The notes: a model not told the origin generated them from the letters alone. Counted from the stretch's first letter, positions 8,483-25,032 are shown. The stretch: DNA of 64,000 bases from Silicimonas sp. (GCA_022826385.1 JAJDUZ010000027.1:283367-347366), one strand, 5' to 3'. Numbers and translations: made by a program.

Positions 8483-9727
8483 TCACTCCCCCGGTTGCAA
8501 AATCGGTGCGGGTTTTAGAAGGCGCAGCGCGACCAGCGCGGCAGCCAGGAACAGGATGGCCTCAAGCCCGAAGACAAGGCCGTAGGCGGCGCTGTCCGAA
8601 AACGCGAGGCGCGCAAGGTCGAGCGTGCCGGTTGCCACAAGGCCAGCCAGACCGGCGGCGATGGCCTGCGCGGCGCCGAAGACGCCCATGCGTGTGCCGG
8701 TTGCGCCTTTGCGTTCAGCAGCAAGGCGCATCATCGAGCCGATGGCGCCCACAACGAAAAGCCCGTTGCCGAAGCCGAGAACAACGGTGAAGGGAACCAA
8801 CGCTGCGCCCGCTCCAAGACCCACCAGCCCAATGGCCGAGATCACGCAACCGATCACGGCCCAGCCGCGCAGGCTGCCGAAGCCGAAGGTCGACAGAATG
8901 CCGGCGGCGATCATGCCAGTCAGGGCGGCACCATCCTTGCCACCGGACAGTTTGGTTGACGCATCCGGTGTCAGTCCATGGATGTGGCCTGCAAAGGGCT
9001 CGAGGATCAATTCGCTGAGGTAGAAGGCGAAGATCGACAGGAACACGAAGCCGGTAAATGCCCGCGCGGCCGGGTCGGCCCATGTGGCGCGCAGGGCAGG
9101 GCCAAGGGCGGGTTCGTCTGGTTGTGGGACGGCGCCCAGCGTCTGTTCAACGCGCCATGTGGCGACGAAGGCGACCGCCAAGGCGATGGCCGCGACGACC
9201 GGCACGACCATCATCAAGCGGTCCGGCGAATACGGTTTCAGCGCGATCCCGGTGCCGATCGATGCAATGATGGCGCCCGCGATCAGGGTGAGCCACGCAA
9301 TCGTCGCGGCAGCGCCCTTGTGCTGGTCCGGCGCTGCCGTAGCCAGAAGCGCAAGGAAACTTGTGCCGGCAGCACCAATGCCAAAGCCGATGGCCATATA
9401 GGCCAGTGTCCAGACGATCAGCGCGATACCGGTCGAGGGTGCATAGGCGATGCCCCATGCCGTCGCGATCAGTCCAAGGCCGACGCAGGCCAACCCGCCG
9501 AGGATGAACGGCGTGCGACCGCCGCGCGCGTCCGAACGGTGACCCCAAACGGGGCGTGTGATCTGAACGGCATAATGCAGCGCAACCAGCAGGCCCGGCA
9601 ACAGGGCGGGCAAAGCCAACTCGACCGTCATCAACCGGTTGAAAAGGTTCACCGGCAGCGCAGCAAGGCCGCCGATGGCCGCGTTGACAAGGCAAAGCCG
9701 GATGATGCCGCCCCAGCCCAAGGTCAT
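8483..9727 (-). CDS. PucC-family BCD/MFS transporter-like protein (Bch2/ORF428 type)
   Basis: The ATG at 9727 (M-T-L-G-W-G-G-I-I-R-L) overlaps the bchG stop as ATGA and gives 414 residues. The longer open frame runs back into bchG and is not real. About 12 hydrophobic segments and the motif N-R-L-M-T-V-E-L-A-L-P-A-L-L-P-G-L-L place it in the PucC/LhaA branch of the major facilitator superfamily. The gene between bchG and bchP in purple bacteria (called bch2 or orf428) encodes such a protein. It is thought to assist delivery or insertion of newly tailed bacteriochlorophyll into complexes. The exact cargo is unproven. Confidence 0.9.
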   Translation of the reverse strand: MTLGWGGIIRLCLVNAAIGGLAALPVNLFNRLMTVELALPALLPGLLVALHYAVQITRPVWGHRSDARGGRTPFILGGLACVGLGLIATAWGIAYAPSTGIALIVWTLAYMAIGFGIGAAGTSFLALLATAAPDQHKGAAATIAWLTLIAGAIIASIGTGIALKPYSPDRLMMVVPVVAAIALAVAFVATWRVEQTLGAVPQPDEPALGPALRATWADPAARAFTGFVFLSIFAFYLSELILEPFAGHIHGLTPDASTKLSGGKDGAALTGMIAAGILSTFGFGSLRGWAVIGCVISAIGLVGLGAGAALVPFTVVLGFGNGLFVVGAIGSMMRLAAERKGATGTRMGVFGAAQAIAAGLAGLVATGTLDLARLAFSDSAAYGLVFGLEAILFLAAALVALRLLKPAPILQPGE

Positions 9728-10623
9728 GCCAGCCCCCTTATGGCGAAGGCCGCAATCATCATGCCGCTGACATAAAGAAGAACGCCCGTCCCGTTGTACC
9801 AGGGCGCGCGCGCCTTCGGATCGCGCAGCATGACACGCATCGCCATGGCCTGCCCGATCAGAACGGCAATGACGCCCATCGCGTGCAGCGGGCGATCCCA
9901 TGTGAACAAGAGCGCGATGACCGCAAGCTGCGGCAGGGCCATGACCCAGCAGGCCATGCGGGCGGCGCGCTCGGGTCTAAGGGTGACGGGCAGCGAGTTG
10001 ACCCCAGTTTGCCGGTCGCCTTCCAACGCCTTGAAGTCGTTCAGAGTCATGATGCCATGCGCGCCGATGCCATAGAGCACCGCGACGATCACGACATACC
10101 AACTGGGCGCACCCGCGCTGAGCACTGCGGCACCGGTGAACCAAGGCAGGCTTTCATAGCTGAGACCAACAAGGCCCGGCCCGAGAATGCCGGATTTCTT
10201 GAGACGCAGCGGTTCGGCCGAATACGCCCACGCCGCCAAGACGCCCACGACGGTTGCGCCAAAGCCCCATGGCCCAAGCTGCCAGCCGATGACGAGTGAA
10301 AGGAGCGACATCAGAAGCGCGATCCAAAGCCCCCAACGACCAGGCACGCGTCCCGATGGGATGGGGCGGTTTGGTTCGTTGATGGCGTCGACATGCCGGT
10401 CACACCAGTCATTGGCGGCCTGGCTCATTCCGCAGACCACCGGCCCGGCGAGGATAACGCCCAACAGGACAAGTCCCCACTGGCCGGTTGGCGACGATCC
10501 AGCCGAGACGGCACCGCAAAGATAGGCCCACATCGGCGGGAACCACGTGACCGGCTTTATCAGGGTCAGCATGGCTGCCGGATCGGGCAATGTTCGCGTC
10601 TGTAATTCCGTTGAGACGGGCAT
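9724..10623 (-). CDS. bchG: Bacteriochlorophyll synthase (prenyltransferase)
   Basis: A 299-residue UbiA-family membrane prenyltransferase that esterifies bacteriochlorophyllide a with geranylgeranyl or phytyl diphosphate. The first Asp-rich motif N-D-W-C-D-R-H-V-D-A-I-N-E-P-N-R-P-I-P-S-G-R and the later N-D-F-K-A-L-E-G-D-R motif are visible, among roughly nine hydrophobic helices. The ATG at 10623 matches the usual N-terminal length of BchG. A PpsR-type box with a TTGACA hexamer touches this start codon, which makes the internal ATG at 10572 (M-L-T-L-I-K-P-V-T-W-F) a competing start. The gene is 64 bases downstream of ppsR on the same strand. Confidence 0.93.
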   Translation of the reverse strand: MPVSTELQTRTLPDPAAMLTLIKPVTWFPPMWAYLCGAVSAGSSPTGQWGLVLLGVILAGPVVCGMSQAANDWCDRHVDAINEPNRPIPSGRVPGRWGLWIALLMSLLSLVIGWQLGPWGFGATVVGVLAAWAYSAEPLRLKKSGILGPGLVGLSYESLPWFTGAAVLSAGAPSWYVVIVAVLYGIGAHGIMTLNDFKALEGDRQTGVNSLPVTLRPERAARMACWVMALPQLAVIALLFTWDRPLHAMGVIAVLIGQAMAMRVMLRDPKARAPWYNGTGVLLYVSGMMIAAFAIRGLA

Positions 10624-10624
10624 G

Positions 10625-10642
10625 TGTCAACTTTGCATGACA
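10625..10642 (-). promoter_or_regulatory. PpsR/CrtJ-type box in front of bchG
   Basis: An exact TGT-N12-ACA palindromic element, the established PpsR/CrtJ recognition pattern. Read toward bchG it ends in TTGACA, a possible -35 element. It lies one base upstream of the bchG ATG at 10623 and 53 bases before the internal ATG at 10572. Confidence 0.75.
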
Positions 10643-10687
10643 TATCGAGTCGTGCAAGGGAAACGGACGTTTAGAGTGCTTGAGATA

Positions 10688-12112
10688 TCAGTCTTTGTCG
10701 TCGCGCTTCAGAAGCCCGTACTTCCGAAGCTTCACGTAAAGGCTTTGGCGTGACAGGCCCAGCATCTCGGCGGCTGCCGCGCGGTTGTTGCGCGTCAGTT
10801 CTACGGCGGTTTCGATGCACATCCGCTCGATGACCTCGTTGGTTTCGGCAACGATTTCCTTCAACGGTGCCGACCCGACCAGTTCAACCACGTTGTGACT
10901 CGAGTTGTCGGCGGATGCCGCGCCCTTGGTGGTGCTGCGGATCGTTTCGGCCCGGCTGGCATCGCGGATGATGAAGCCGACCGTCGGGCGTTCCTGATCG
11001 TTGATGTAGACCACGGAAATCTCGACCGAGGCGCGGGCGCCGAACTCGTTTGCCAGCTTGGTCGCATAGACCCGCATGTGGCCTGACCGAATCGCGTTCT
11101 CCAGCATCACGCTGAGGTCGATCTGGCCGCGCTGCAGGAACTCCGAGAGGCTGCGCGTCTTCACTTCCGAAAGGCTCGACACGTCTGCGATTTCAAGGAA
11201 CGCCTCGTTCACATCCTGCACGACGCCGCGGGTGTCGGTCAGAACGATTGCGTCGGTGCTCTTGTGGAAGAGCGCCACAAGCGTATCCAGAAGACGATCG
11301 TCGCTGGCCGTCTGCGCATTCTCGGACTGTAGCCGACAGATAATCAGGCGCTCGCCGGCTGCCCGGAAAACCGTAGGTGTGATAAGGACTTCGCGTCGCC
11401 CGCGCGTTGTTTGGGCGCTCAGCTCAGCCTCGAAATCCGATGCCGCGAGCGACACCAGTTTTTCAACGAATTCGCCGCGCCGGCGGTGCTTGAATTCCTG
11501 CGCCAGCGGCGCGCCGATCAGTTCGTCACGCTCGGCGCCCAGCAACCGGGCGGCGGCAGCATTGACGTCGCGAATGCGTCCATCGGTTGCCGAGGCAAAG
11601 ACGAAGGCATCCGCCGTCGATGCCATAAGCATCCGGTAGCGTGCGTCGTATTCACGGCGCTCTTCATATCCGCGCTCCAGCGCAAATTGCGCTTGAACAA
11701 GTTGTTCCTGCGCTTCGGCCACAAGCCGCAGATCGTGACCAAGCATCAGAACCGATGCATCTGGCCCAACGGCATGGAACGAGTAGCGCACGGGGTACTG
11801 CCACTCGGACTTGTCGGAATGGTTCAGTTCGACCGGACGCGTGATCTGCTTGGTGACCTTCACGGCTTCCAGCGCGGTCTCAAACTTTCGGACGCTTTCC
11901 GATGTCAGGAATTCCTGCATAGGTTTGCCCGCCCAATGGCTGAGGCGCGCGTGTTCCTTCGTTTCGTCATCAATCAGGATCGAACGAACGACACCTTCTG
12001 CGGACACCACGAAAGCAAGGTCGCAGGCCGCGGCAAGTATCCCGGTCAGGTATTCGGGTTCAATGACGGGAACAGGGCCTTTGGCCCAATTTGCGACACC
12101 ACCCGCGGTCAT
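10688..12112 (-). CDS. ppsR: Photosynthesis repressor PpsR/CrtJ
   Basis: A 474-residue regulator. Order: an N-terminal PAS-like region (about 20-130), a Q-linker helix (A-Q-E-Q-L-V-Q-A-Q-F-A-L-E-R-G), PAS1 (about 155-260), PAS2 (about 275-385) and a Fis-type helix-turn-helix at the end (R-N-N-R-A-A-A-A-E-M-L-G-L-S-R-Q-S-L-Y-V). Cys259 and Cys432, the second inside the DNA-binding region, correspond to the redox-active pair described in Rhodobacter PpsR/CrtJ. It represses bch, crt and puc genes aerobically by binding TGT-N12-ACA. Three such boxes lie in this window. The ATG overlaps the upstream ppaA stop, so repressor and antirepressor are co-expressed. Confidence 0.96.
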   Translation of the reverse strand: MTAGGVANWAKGPVPVIEPEYLTGILAAACDLAFVVSAEGVVRSILIDDETKEHARLSHWAGKPMQEFLTSESVRKFETALEAVKVTKQITRPVELNHSDKSEWQYPVRYSFHAVGPDASVLMLGHDLRLVAEAQEQLVQAQFALERGYEERREYDARYRMLMASTADAFVFASATDGRIRDVNAAAARLLGAERDELIGAPLAQEFKHRRRGEFVEKLVSLAASDFEAELSAQTTRGRREVLITPTVFRAAGERLIICRLQSENAQTASDDRLLDTLVALFHKSTDAIVLTDTRGVVQDVNEAFLEIADVSSLSEVKTRSLSEFLQRGQIDLSVMLENAIRSGHMRVYATKLANEFGARASVEISVVYINDQERPTVGFIIRDASRAETIRSTTKGAASADNSSHNVVELVGSAPLKEIVAETNEVIERMCIETAVELTRNNRAAAAEMLGLSRQSLYVKLRKYGLLKRDDKD

Positions 12113-12882
12113 TCTGCCACCCTCAGGTCGATGTCGTCGCCGATCATTGCGTCGAGCGCTTTGTCGATATCATTCGTCGTCATGTCGGCGTCGGTGAGTG
12201 ACACGTCAAAACCATTTTCGTTGAGAACCGCACCGCCGAGCACAATCAGCGCACTGGTTTCAGTCTTTTTAATTTCTCTAATCGCTTTAGCCGCGGATTC
12301 AAGCGCTTGCCACGTGGAAACTGAAATCAGAATGCCATCGAAGCGATCTTGCCCGATTTTTTCGCGGAGAGACTGCCCACTGCCATTGGAATGCAAGTGG
12401 ACCGAGTGTCCGCGACGCCTGAGTTGGTCTGCCAAAACGGCCGGTCCGAGTATGTGATCTTCGCGGTCGATTGTCGTCAGCAACAGCGACCTGGCGTTCA
12501 GGCCGGGACGGATGTTGTCCCACTCCTGACCGATCGCCTTGCAGAGACCATATAGCCGGGCGCTGGCCGACGCGACTTGCGCAAAGCTCAACCGGTCGTC
12601 AATCCAGTCCTGGCCCAGATCGGCCGCGACGCGCGGGATGCATTGGTCGACAATGTCGACTTTGGAAATCCGCAACGCAGACAGGTCCGCGCGTATCTGA
12701 TCGCGATCAAATGCGGCGCTGTCGGTGGCGGCGGCATAGAGTATCTTTGCGCCGATCTCGACACGTCGATGGCGGCGTTGGTGGGGGGCGGCCGAGACAC
12801 GCGAAATGACGGAACGCGCAAGTCCATCGACAAGCGATCCGTTACCTGTGTGGAGCGAGCGGCTGCCCTTTCTTGCGGTCAT
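12109..12882 (-). CDS. ppaA: PpaA/AerR cobalamin-binding antirepressor
   Basis: The ATG at 12882 (M-T-A-R-K-G-S-R-S) gives 257 residues; a TTG start at 12927 would add 15. The C-terminal half is a B12-binding-like domain (T-T-I-D-R-E-D-H-I-L-G-P-A-V-L-A-D-Q-L-R, later I-V-L-G-G-A-V-L), preceded by a helical SCHIC-type region. In Rhodobacter, PpaA/AerR binds cobalamin and modulates PpsR/CrtJ in response to light; AerR is made in long and short forms from alternative starts, which may also apply here. It is divergent from bchF over a region holding two PpsR boxes. Confidence 0.9.
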   Translation of the reverse strand: MTARKGSRSLHTGNGSLVDGLARSVISRVSAAPHQRRHRRVEIGAKILYAAATDSAAFDRDQIRADLSALRISKVDIVDQCIPRVAADLGQDWIDDRLSFAQVASASARLYGLCKAIGQEWDNIRPGLNARSLLLTTIDREDHILGPAVLADQLRRRGHSVHLHSNGSGQSLREKIGQDRFDGILISVSTWQALESAAKAIREIKKTETSALIVLGGAVLNENGFDVSLTDADMTTNDIDKALDAMIGDDIDLRVAE

Positions 12883-12946
12883 CTGTACCACCGTTGCGGA
12901 CGAGAGCGCGCCCGGATTACCCGGCAAGCGACTCTCTCACGTCCTA

Positions 12947-12957
12947 TGACAGTGTCA
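12947..12957. promoter_or_regulatory. TGACA-G-TGTCA palindrome in ppaA-bchF region
   Basis: A perfect 5+1+5 inverted repeat lies 17 bases from the nearer PpsR box. The half-site TGTCA is shared with the PpsR boxes but the spacing is not TGT-N12-ACA. It could be a separate operator or chance. Confidence 0.35.
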
Positions 12958-12973
12958 TTTACAGAGGTCAAAT

Positions 12974-12991
12974 TGTCAAAGGTAATAGACA
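12974..12991. promoter_or_regulatory. PpsR/CrtJ-type box, ppaA-proximal
   Basis: An exact TGT-N12-ACA. Read toward ppaA (minus strand) it ends in TTGACA, a candidate -35 for the ppaA-ppsR transcript. It is one of two boxes in the divergent region, suggesting autoregulation of ppaA-ppsR. Confidence 0.75.
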
Positions 12992-13096
12992 GTTTCCGCC
13001 TTCTATTTAGGAAGCGTTTCTGAAAAGTGTTTATTTTTAGACGTTTGCAGGAATTAACCAAGTGTTACGTTCTGCATGAAGTGTCAGGTTCATGAA

Positions 13097-13114
13097 TGTA
13101 AGTTTAGATTGACA
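13097..13114. promoter_or_regulatory. PpsR/CrtJ-type box, bchF-proximal
   Basis: An exact TGT-N12-ACA whose right half is TTGACA (13109-13114) pointing at bchF. The two boxes are about 105 bases apart between dinucleotide-equivalent ends, compatible with cooperative or looped PpsR binding. Confidence 0.8.
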
Positions 13115-13137
13115 CTTTTTGTATGTGACCCTTACCC
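13109..13137 (+). promoter_or_regulatory. Candidate bchF promoter
   Basis: TTGACA (13109-13114), a 17-base spacer and TTACCC (13132-13137) as a weak -10. The -35 is embedded in the PpsR box, so bound repressor would exclude RNA polymerase. The predicted start lies about 20-25 bases before the bchF ATG. Confidence 0.55.
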
Positions 13138-13166
13138 TAGACCCCGAGGAAGACAAAGGAGTCGGC

Positions 13167-20950
<7,784 letters not shown>

Positions 20951-20951
<1 letters not shown>

Positions 20952-21688
20952 TGGCAGGAGAGGCAAAAATCGACGCGATTTTTGCGCCGGAAACCGCGAC
21001 GGTTTCCGATCCGAATTCCGTTTCGGAATTCGGCACCTATGCCGCCACGCGCGCACGGGTCGAAACCTATTTTGACCGGACCGCGACCCGAACTTGGGAA
21101 CGGCTGACCTCGGACGCGCCTGTTTCGAAGATCCGCGAAACCGTCCGGCAAGGCCGTGACCAGATGCGGGCCAAGATGCTCTCGCGGCTGCCAAACGACC
21201 TGACCGGTCTGCGCATTCTGGATGCGGGCTGCGGGCCCGGCATGATGACCGCCGAACTGGCCGCGCGCGGGGCCGAGGTCACGGGCGTCGATATCTCGCC
21301 GCAGCTGATCGGCATCGCCCGGCAACGCCTTGAACCGACACATGCGCACCGCGTGCGCCTTGTCGCGGGTGACATGCTGGCCGAAGATCTGGGCAGTTTC
21401 GATCATGTGCTGGCGATGGACAGCTTGATCTATTACGGCCCGCAAGACATTCGCGCGGCCCTTGGTCGCTTGCTGCAACGCGCGCCGCATGTGGTCTTTA
21501 CCGTTGCGCCAAAGACCCCGTTGCTGATGGCAATGTGGTATGCCGGGAAGGCTTTCCCGCGCAGCGACCGCTCGCCGACGATGGTGCCGCACGGGCCCGG
21601 GAAACTGGCGCGCGACATGGCGGGCCTCAGACTGGGGCGCGTGTCCAAGGGCTTCTACATCTCGGAAGCGTTGGAGGTGCGGCGATGA
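20951..21688 (+). CDS. bchM: Magnesium-protoporphyrin IX O-methyltransferase
   Basis: A 245-residue SAM-dependent methyltransferase that methylates the C13 propionate of Mg-protoporphyrin IX, producing the substrate of AcsF. The motif I block is L-R-I-L-D-A-G-C-G-P-G-M-M-T (near 85) with the acidic residue in V-T-G-V-D-I-S-P. The BchM-typical Y-F-D-R-T-A-T-R-T-W-E-R-L near 36 marks it out from generic methyltransferases. ATG overlaps the bchL stop (TGATG), and its stop overlaps lhaA. Confidence 0.96.
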
Positions 21689-23106
21689 TCGTGACCCGTG
21701 CTGCCTTGAAGAGCCTCAGCCTGCGCGCCCTTCCATTTGCCGATGCGGCCAGCGAGGACCTGCCGCTGGGTCACCTCTTGCGCCTGTCACTGTTCCAGGT
21801 GTCGGTCGGCATGGCGTCGGTGATGCTGCTTGGCACACTCAACCGGGTGATGATTGTCGAGCTCAGCGTTCCGGCGATGATCGTGGCAGTGATGATCGCC
21901 TTGCCGGTGCTTGTCGCGCCGTTCCGGGCCCTGCTTGGGTTCCGGTCTGACACCTATCGCAGTGCGATCGGCTGGAAGCGTATTCCGTATCTCTGGTTCG
22001 GCTCGCTTTGGCAGATGGGTGGTCTTGCGATCATGCCGTTCGCCTTGCTGGTGCTTGGAGGCGATCCGGTTCACGACATACCTTTCGCGGGCGAGGTGCT
22101 GGCCGCACTGGCGTTCCTGATGACCGGGCTTGGTCTGCATATGACGCAAACGGCGGGGCTTGCCCTTGCCGCAGACCGGGCAACAGAAGAGACAAGACCA
22201 CGGGTCGTAGCGCTCCTTTACGTGATGTTTCTTGTCGGCATGGGCGTCTCGGCGCTGCTGATCGGCTGGCTGTTGCGCGACTTTGATCCCTTCCGGTTGA
22301 TCCGCGTGGTGCAGGGGGCCGCTTTGGCGGGGCTGCTTTTGAACCTGATTGCGCTTTGGAAGCAGGAGCATGTGCGTCCGATGTCCAAAGCCGAGCGCGC
22401 GGCGCCGCGACCCGCTTTTGGTGACGCATGGTCTGACCTGATGAAAGGCGGCACAGCCGGGCGCCTGCTCTTCGTGGTGTTTTTCGGGACAATGGCCTTC
22501 AACATGCAGGACGTGCTGCTTGAGCCCTACGGTGGCGAGATCCTTGGCCTTTCCGTTGCCGCAACCACGCTTTTAACCGCCACTTGGGCGGGCGGGGCCT
22601 TGGCCGGGTTTGCGCTGGCCGCGAAACGCCTTGCCAATGGCGCGAGCCCCTATCGTATGGCGGCGACCGGCTGCATTGCCGGATTGGCAGCCTTCAGCGC
22701 CGTGATCTTCTCGGCCCCGATGCAGTCACCGCCCCTGTTCTATATCGGCGCTGCGCTGATTGGCTTTGGCGGCGGCCTGTTCGCCGTTGCAACCCTGACG
22801 GCGGCCATGACGCTGCCGGCCAACGGGATGCGCGGCCTTGCCCTTGGCGCATGGGGCGCGGCCCAAGCGACGGCCGCCGGCCTGTCGATCGCCATCGGCG
22901 GCACCGTGCGCGACATCGTCAATGCGCAAGCCCTGAACGGCCAGTGGGGCGAGGCGCTGATGTCGCCCGCCACAGGCTATTCGGTCGTCTATCACACCGA
23001 GATCGCACTGATCTTCCTCACCCTTATTGCGTTGGGACCACTTGTTGCCCGCTCCCACGCGTCACCCCGAACAGATCGGATCGGCCTTGCCGATTTCCCG
23101 ACTTGA
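21685..23106 (+). CDS. lhaA: LhaA, PucC-family LH1 assembly protein
   Basis: The ATG at 21685 (M-I-V-T-R-A-A-L-K-S-L) overlaps the bchM stop and gives 473 residues with about 12 membrane segments. Its M-L-L-G-T-L-N-R-V-M-I-V-E-L-S-V-P-A motif and G-F-R-S-D-T-Y-R loop are PucC-family hallmarks. The position between bchM and puhA identifies it as LhaA, which promotes LH1 assembly in Rhodobacter, perhaps by delivering bacteriochlorophyll or shepherding the polypeptides. It is a distant paralogue of the product encoded at 8483-9727. Confidence 0.94.
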   Translation: MIVTRAALKSLSLRALPFADAASEDLPLGHLLRLSLFQVSVGMASVMLLGTLNRVMIVELSVPAMIVAVMIALPVLVAPFRALLGFRSDTYRSAIGWKRIPYLWFGSLWQMGGLAIMPFALLVLGGDPVHDIPFAGEVLAALAFLMTGLGLHMTQTAGLALAADRATEETRPRVVALLYVMFLVGMGVSALLIGWLLRDFDPFRLIRVVQGAALAGLLLNLIALWKQEHVRPMSKAERAAPRPAFGDAWSDLMKGGTAGRLLFVVFFGTMAFNMQDVLLEPYGGEILGLSVAATTLLTATWAGGALAGFALAAKRLANGASPYRMAATGCIAGLAAFSAVIFSAPMQSPPLFYIGAALIGFGGGLFAVATLTAAMTLPANGMRGLALGAWGAAQATAAGLSIAIGGTVRDIVNAQALNGQWGEALMSPATGYSVVYHTEIALIFLTLIALGPLVARSHASPRTDRIGLADFPT

Positions 23107-23131
23107 TTGCTTCACGGAAAGGACCTGACCC

Positions 23132-23896
23132 ATGGTGGACGCATTTGTAGGCAACCTGGACCTCGCCAGCTTAACGCTCTGGCTGTTCTGGATCTTCTTT
23201 GCTTTGCTGATCTTCTATATCCAGCGCGAGAACATGCGCGAGGGCTATCCCCTCGAAGATGACGACGGCAACCCGTCCGCCAACCAGGGCTTGTTCCCGG
23301 TGCCGGACGACAAGACGTTCATCCTGCCGCATGGGCGCGGCGAGATCTCGTTCCCGTCTGGCCAGAAGGCTGAACGCTCGGATCTGGCGCTCGAGCGGAC
23401 GAACGTCGCCAACGGCTTCCCGTTTGAGCCGACCGGCAACCCGATGACGGATGGCGTCGGTCCGGCCAGCTGGGTGCCGCGCCGCGACGACCCTGAACGC
23501 GATGCCAAGGGCCACCCGAAGATCGTCCCTCTGAGCCATGCCACCGCGTTCCACATCAACGCAGGTCGGAACCCGGTCGGTCTGCCGGTCGTCTCGGGCG
23601 ACAAGCAGGTTGTCGGCACCGTCACTGATGTCTGGATCGACGAGCCGGAACAGTTGGCGCGTTACTTCGAATACGAACTGGCGGATGGCGGCGGCAAGCG
23701 GCTGGTACCGGTGACGATGATGCGGCTCTGGGGCGGCAAGGTGATCGTTCAGTCGATCTATGCGCACCAGTTCGCCGACATCCCGAAACATGCCAGCGAC
23801 ACGCAAGTCACGCTGCTCGAGGAAGAGAAGATCTGCGCCTATTACGGCGGCGGATACCTCTATGCCGCGTCGAGCCGTCAGGACCCGCAGATCTAA
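23132..23896 (+). CDS. puhA: Photosynthetic reaction centre H subunit
   Basis: A 254-residue protein with one N-terminal transmembrane helix (T-L-W-L-F-W-I-F-F-A-L-L-I-F-Y-I) leading to the conserved Q-R-E-N-M-R-E-G-Y-P-L, then a cytoplasmic beta-rich (PRC-type) domain containing V-V-S-G-D-K-Q-V-V-G-T-V-T-D-V-W-I-D. It caps the L/M core and shapes proton uptake to QB. AAGGACC precedes the ATG. First gene of puhABC. Confidence 0.98.
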   Translation: MVDAFVGNLDLASLTLWLFWIFFALLIFYIQRENMREGYPLEDDDGNPSANQGLFPVPDDKTFILPHGRGEISFPSGQKAERSDLALERTNVANGFPFEPTGNPMTDGVGPASWVPRRDDPERDAKGHPKIVPLSHATAFHINAGRNPVGLPVVSGDKQVVGTVTDVWIDEPEQLARYFEYELADGGGKRLVPVTMMRLWGGKVIVQSIYAHQFADIPKHASDTQVTLLEEEKICAYYGGGYLYAASSRQDPQI

Positions 23897-23920
23897 GCGA
23901 CGAGAGGGAAGGGAACACCC

Positions 23921-24544
23921 ATGTCACACGATGATTTTGCCACGGAGCCGGTGCGGGGTTTGCCCGAACGCCCACCGGCTGACGAGCGGATACTCTGGCA
24001 AGGCAAGCCAGGTGCCTGGGCGCTGACCCGGTCGGCGCTCGCCTTCAAGTGGGTCATGGGGTATTTCGTGTTCCTTGCACTTTGGCGTCTGGTTGCGGCG
24101 ATCGACATCATGCCGAGGGGTCAGGCCATCGGCAGTGCGGTTCCGTTCCTGATCCTTGGCGCAATCGTCGGCGTGTTGCTGTTTTTCGTCGGTTGGGTTC
24201 AGGCCCGTTCGACGGTCTACACCATCACCGACAAACGGGTTGCGATGCGCGTGGGCGCGGCGCTGACGATCACGCTGAACCTGCCATACACGCAGATCGG
24301 AAGCGCTGACCTGGAACTTCGGAAAGACGGCACCGGAACCATTGCCCTGACGACGCTGGGCAATGTGCCCGTCGCTTATGTCATGCTTTGGCCGCATGTC
24401 CGGCCATGGCGCTTCCCGGCGCGCCCGGCACTGCGCTGCATCCCCGAGGCGGAACGCGTGGCCCGCATTCTGGCAGACGCTGCCGAAGCGCGCGTGACCA
24501 TGCCGCAGATCGCACCGGTCGGTGCGCCCGTGGCAGCGGAGTAG
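23921..24544 (+). CDS. puhB: PuhB, reaction-centre assembly protein
   Basis: A 207-residue protein with about three membrane segments (around 42-60, 70-90) and a PH-like domain (V-Y-T-I-T-D-K-R-V-A-M-R-V-G) in the second half. PuhB is required for efficient reaction-centre assembly in Rhodobacter capsulatus. The N-terminal R-G-L-P-E-R-P-P-A-D-E-R-I-L-W-Q-G motif is typical. It lies 24 bases after puhA and 5 before puhC. Confidence 0.95.
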   Translation: MSHDDFATEPVRGLPERPPADERILWQGKPGAWALTRSALAFKWVMGYFVFLALWRLVAAIDIMPRGQAIGSAVPFLILGAIVGVLLFFVGWVQARSTVYTITDKRVAMRVGAALTITLNLPYTQIGSADLELRKDGTGTIALTTLGNVPVAYVMLWPHVRPWRFPARPALRCIPEAERVARILADAAEARVTMPQIAPVGAPVAAE

Positions 24545-24549
24545 AGCGC

Positions 24550-25032
24550 ATGGCCGAGGCACAAACCAAAGTCTATGCGGACGAGGATCGGATGATCCCA
24601 AAGGTTCTGATCCGGGCCATGCTGGGCTTGGTTCTGGCGACACTTGCGATTGCCACCTTCGCCCGCGTGACCGATCGTCCACTGGTCTCGCAACCGCCCG
24701 TGTCGCCGGTCAAGGCCGAGGTTGCGATCGTGATCGATGCAGATGCCAGTTCGGGCGCAGCCACGGTGCATCTGGCCGATGGCGCGCCATTGGCCGAGTT
24801 CGGGCCGCAGGAAGGCGGCTTCATCGCGGGCATGTACCGCGTGATCCACCGCGAACGCACCAAGCACCGCGTGGCCACAAATGGCCCGGTGATTTTGCAA
24901 GCTTATGAAAATGGTCGGATGGGTCTGATTGATCCGTCGACCGGATGGCGTGCCGACCTGATGGGGTTCGGCGCCGACAACTCGGAAGCCTTTGCCCGGC
25001 TTCTGGCCCAGGCACAGGGAGGGAACACCTGA
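24550..25032 (+). CDS. puhC: PuhC, photosynthetic complex assembly protein
   Basis: The ATG at 24550 yields 160 residues; the longer frame overlaps puhB. One N-terminal membrane helix (about 16-38, M-I-P-K-V-L-I-R-A-M-L-G-L) and a periplasmic domain with the PuhC pattern (L-A-D-G-A-P-L-A-E-F, F-I-A-G-M-Y-R-V-I-H-R-E-R, G-P-V-I-L-Q-A-Y-E-N-G-R). In R. capsulatus it helps reorganise the core complex. The stop shares a base with the next ATG. Confidence 0.93.
   Translation: MAEAQTKVYADEDRMIPKVLIRAMLGLVLATLAIATFARVTDRPLVSQPPVSPVKAEVAIVIDADASSGAATVHLADGAPLAEFGPQEGGFIAGMYRVIHRERTKHRVATNGPVILQAYENGRMGLIDPSTGWRADLMGFGADNSEAFARLLAQAQGGNT

Noticed and set aside
12953..12970. Possible third PpsR box in the ppaA-bchF region
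   Set aside because: It starts TGT but ends TCA rather than ACA at the required spacing, so it was not counted as a box.
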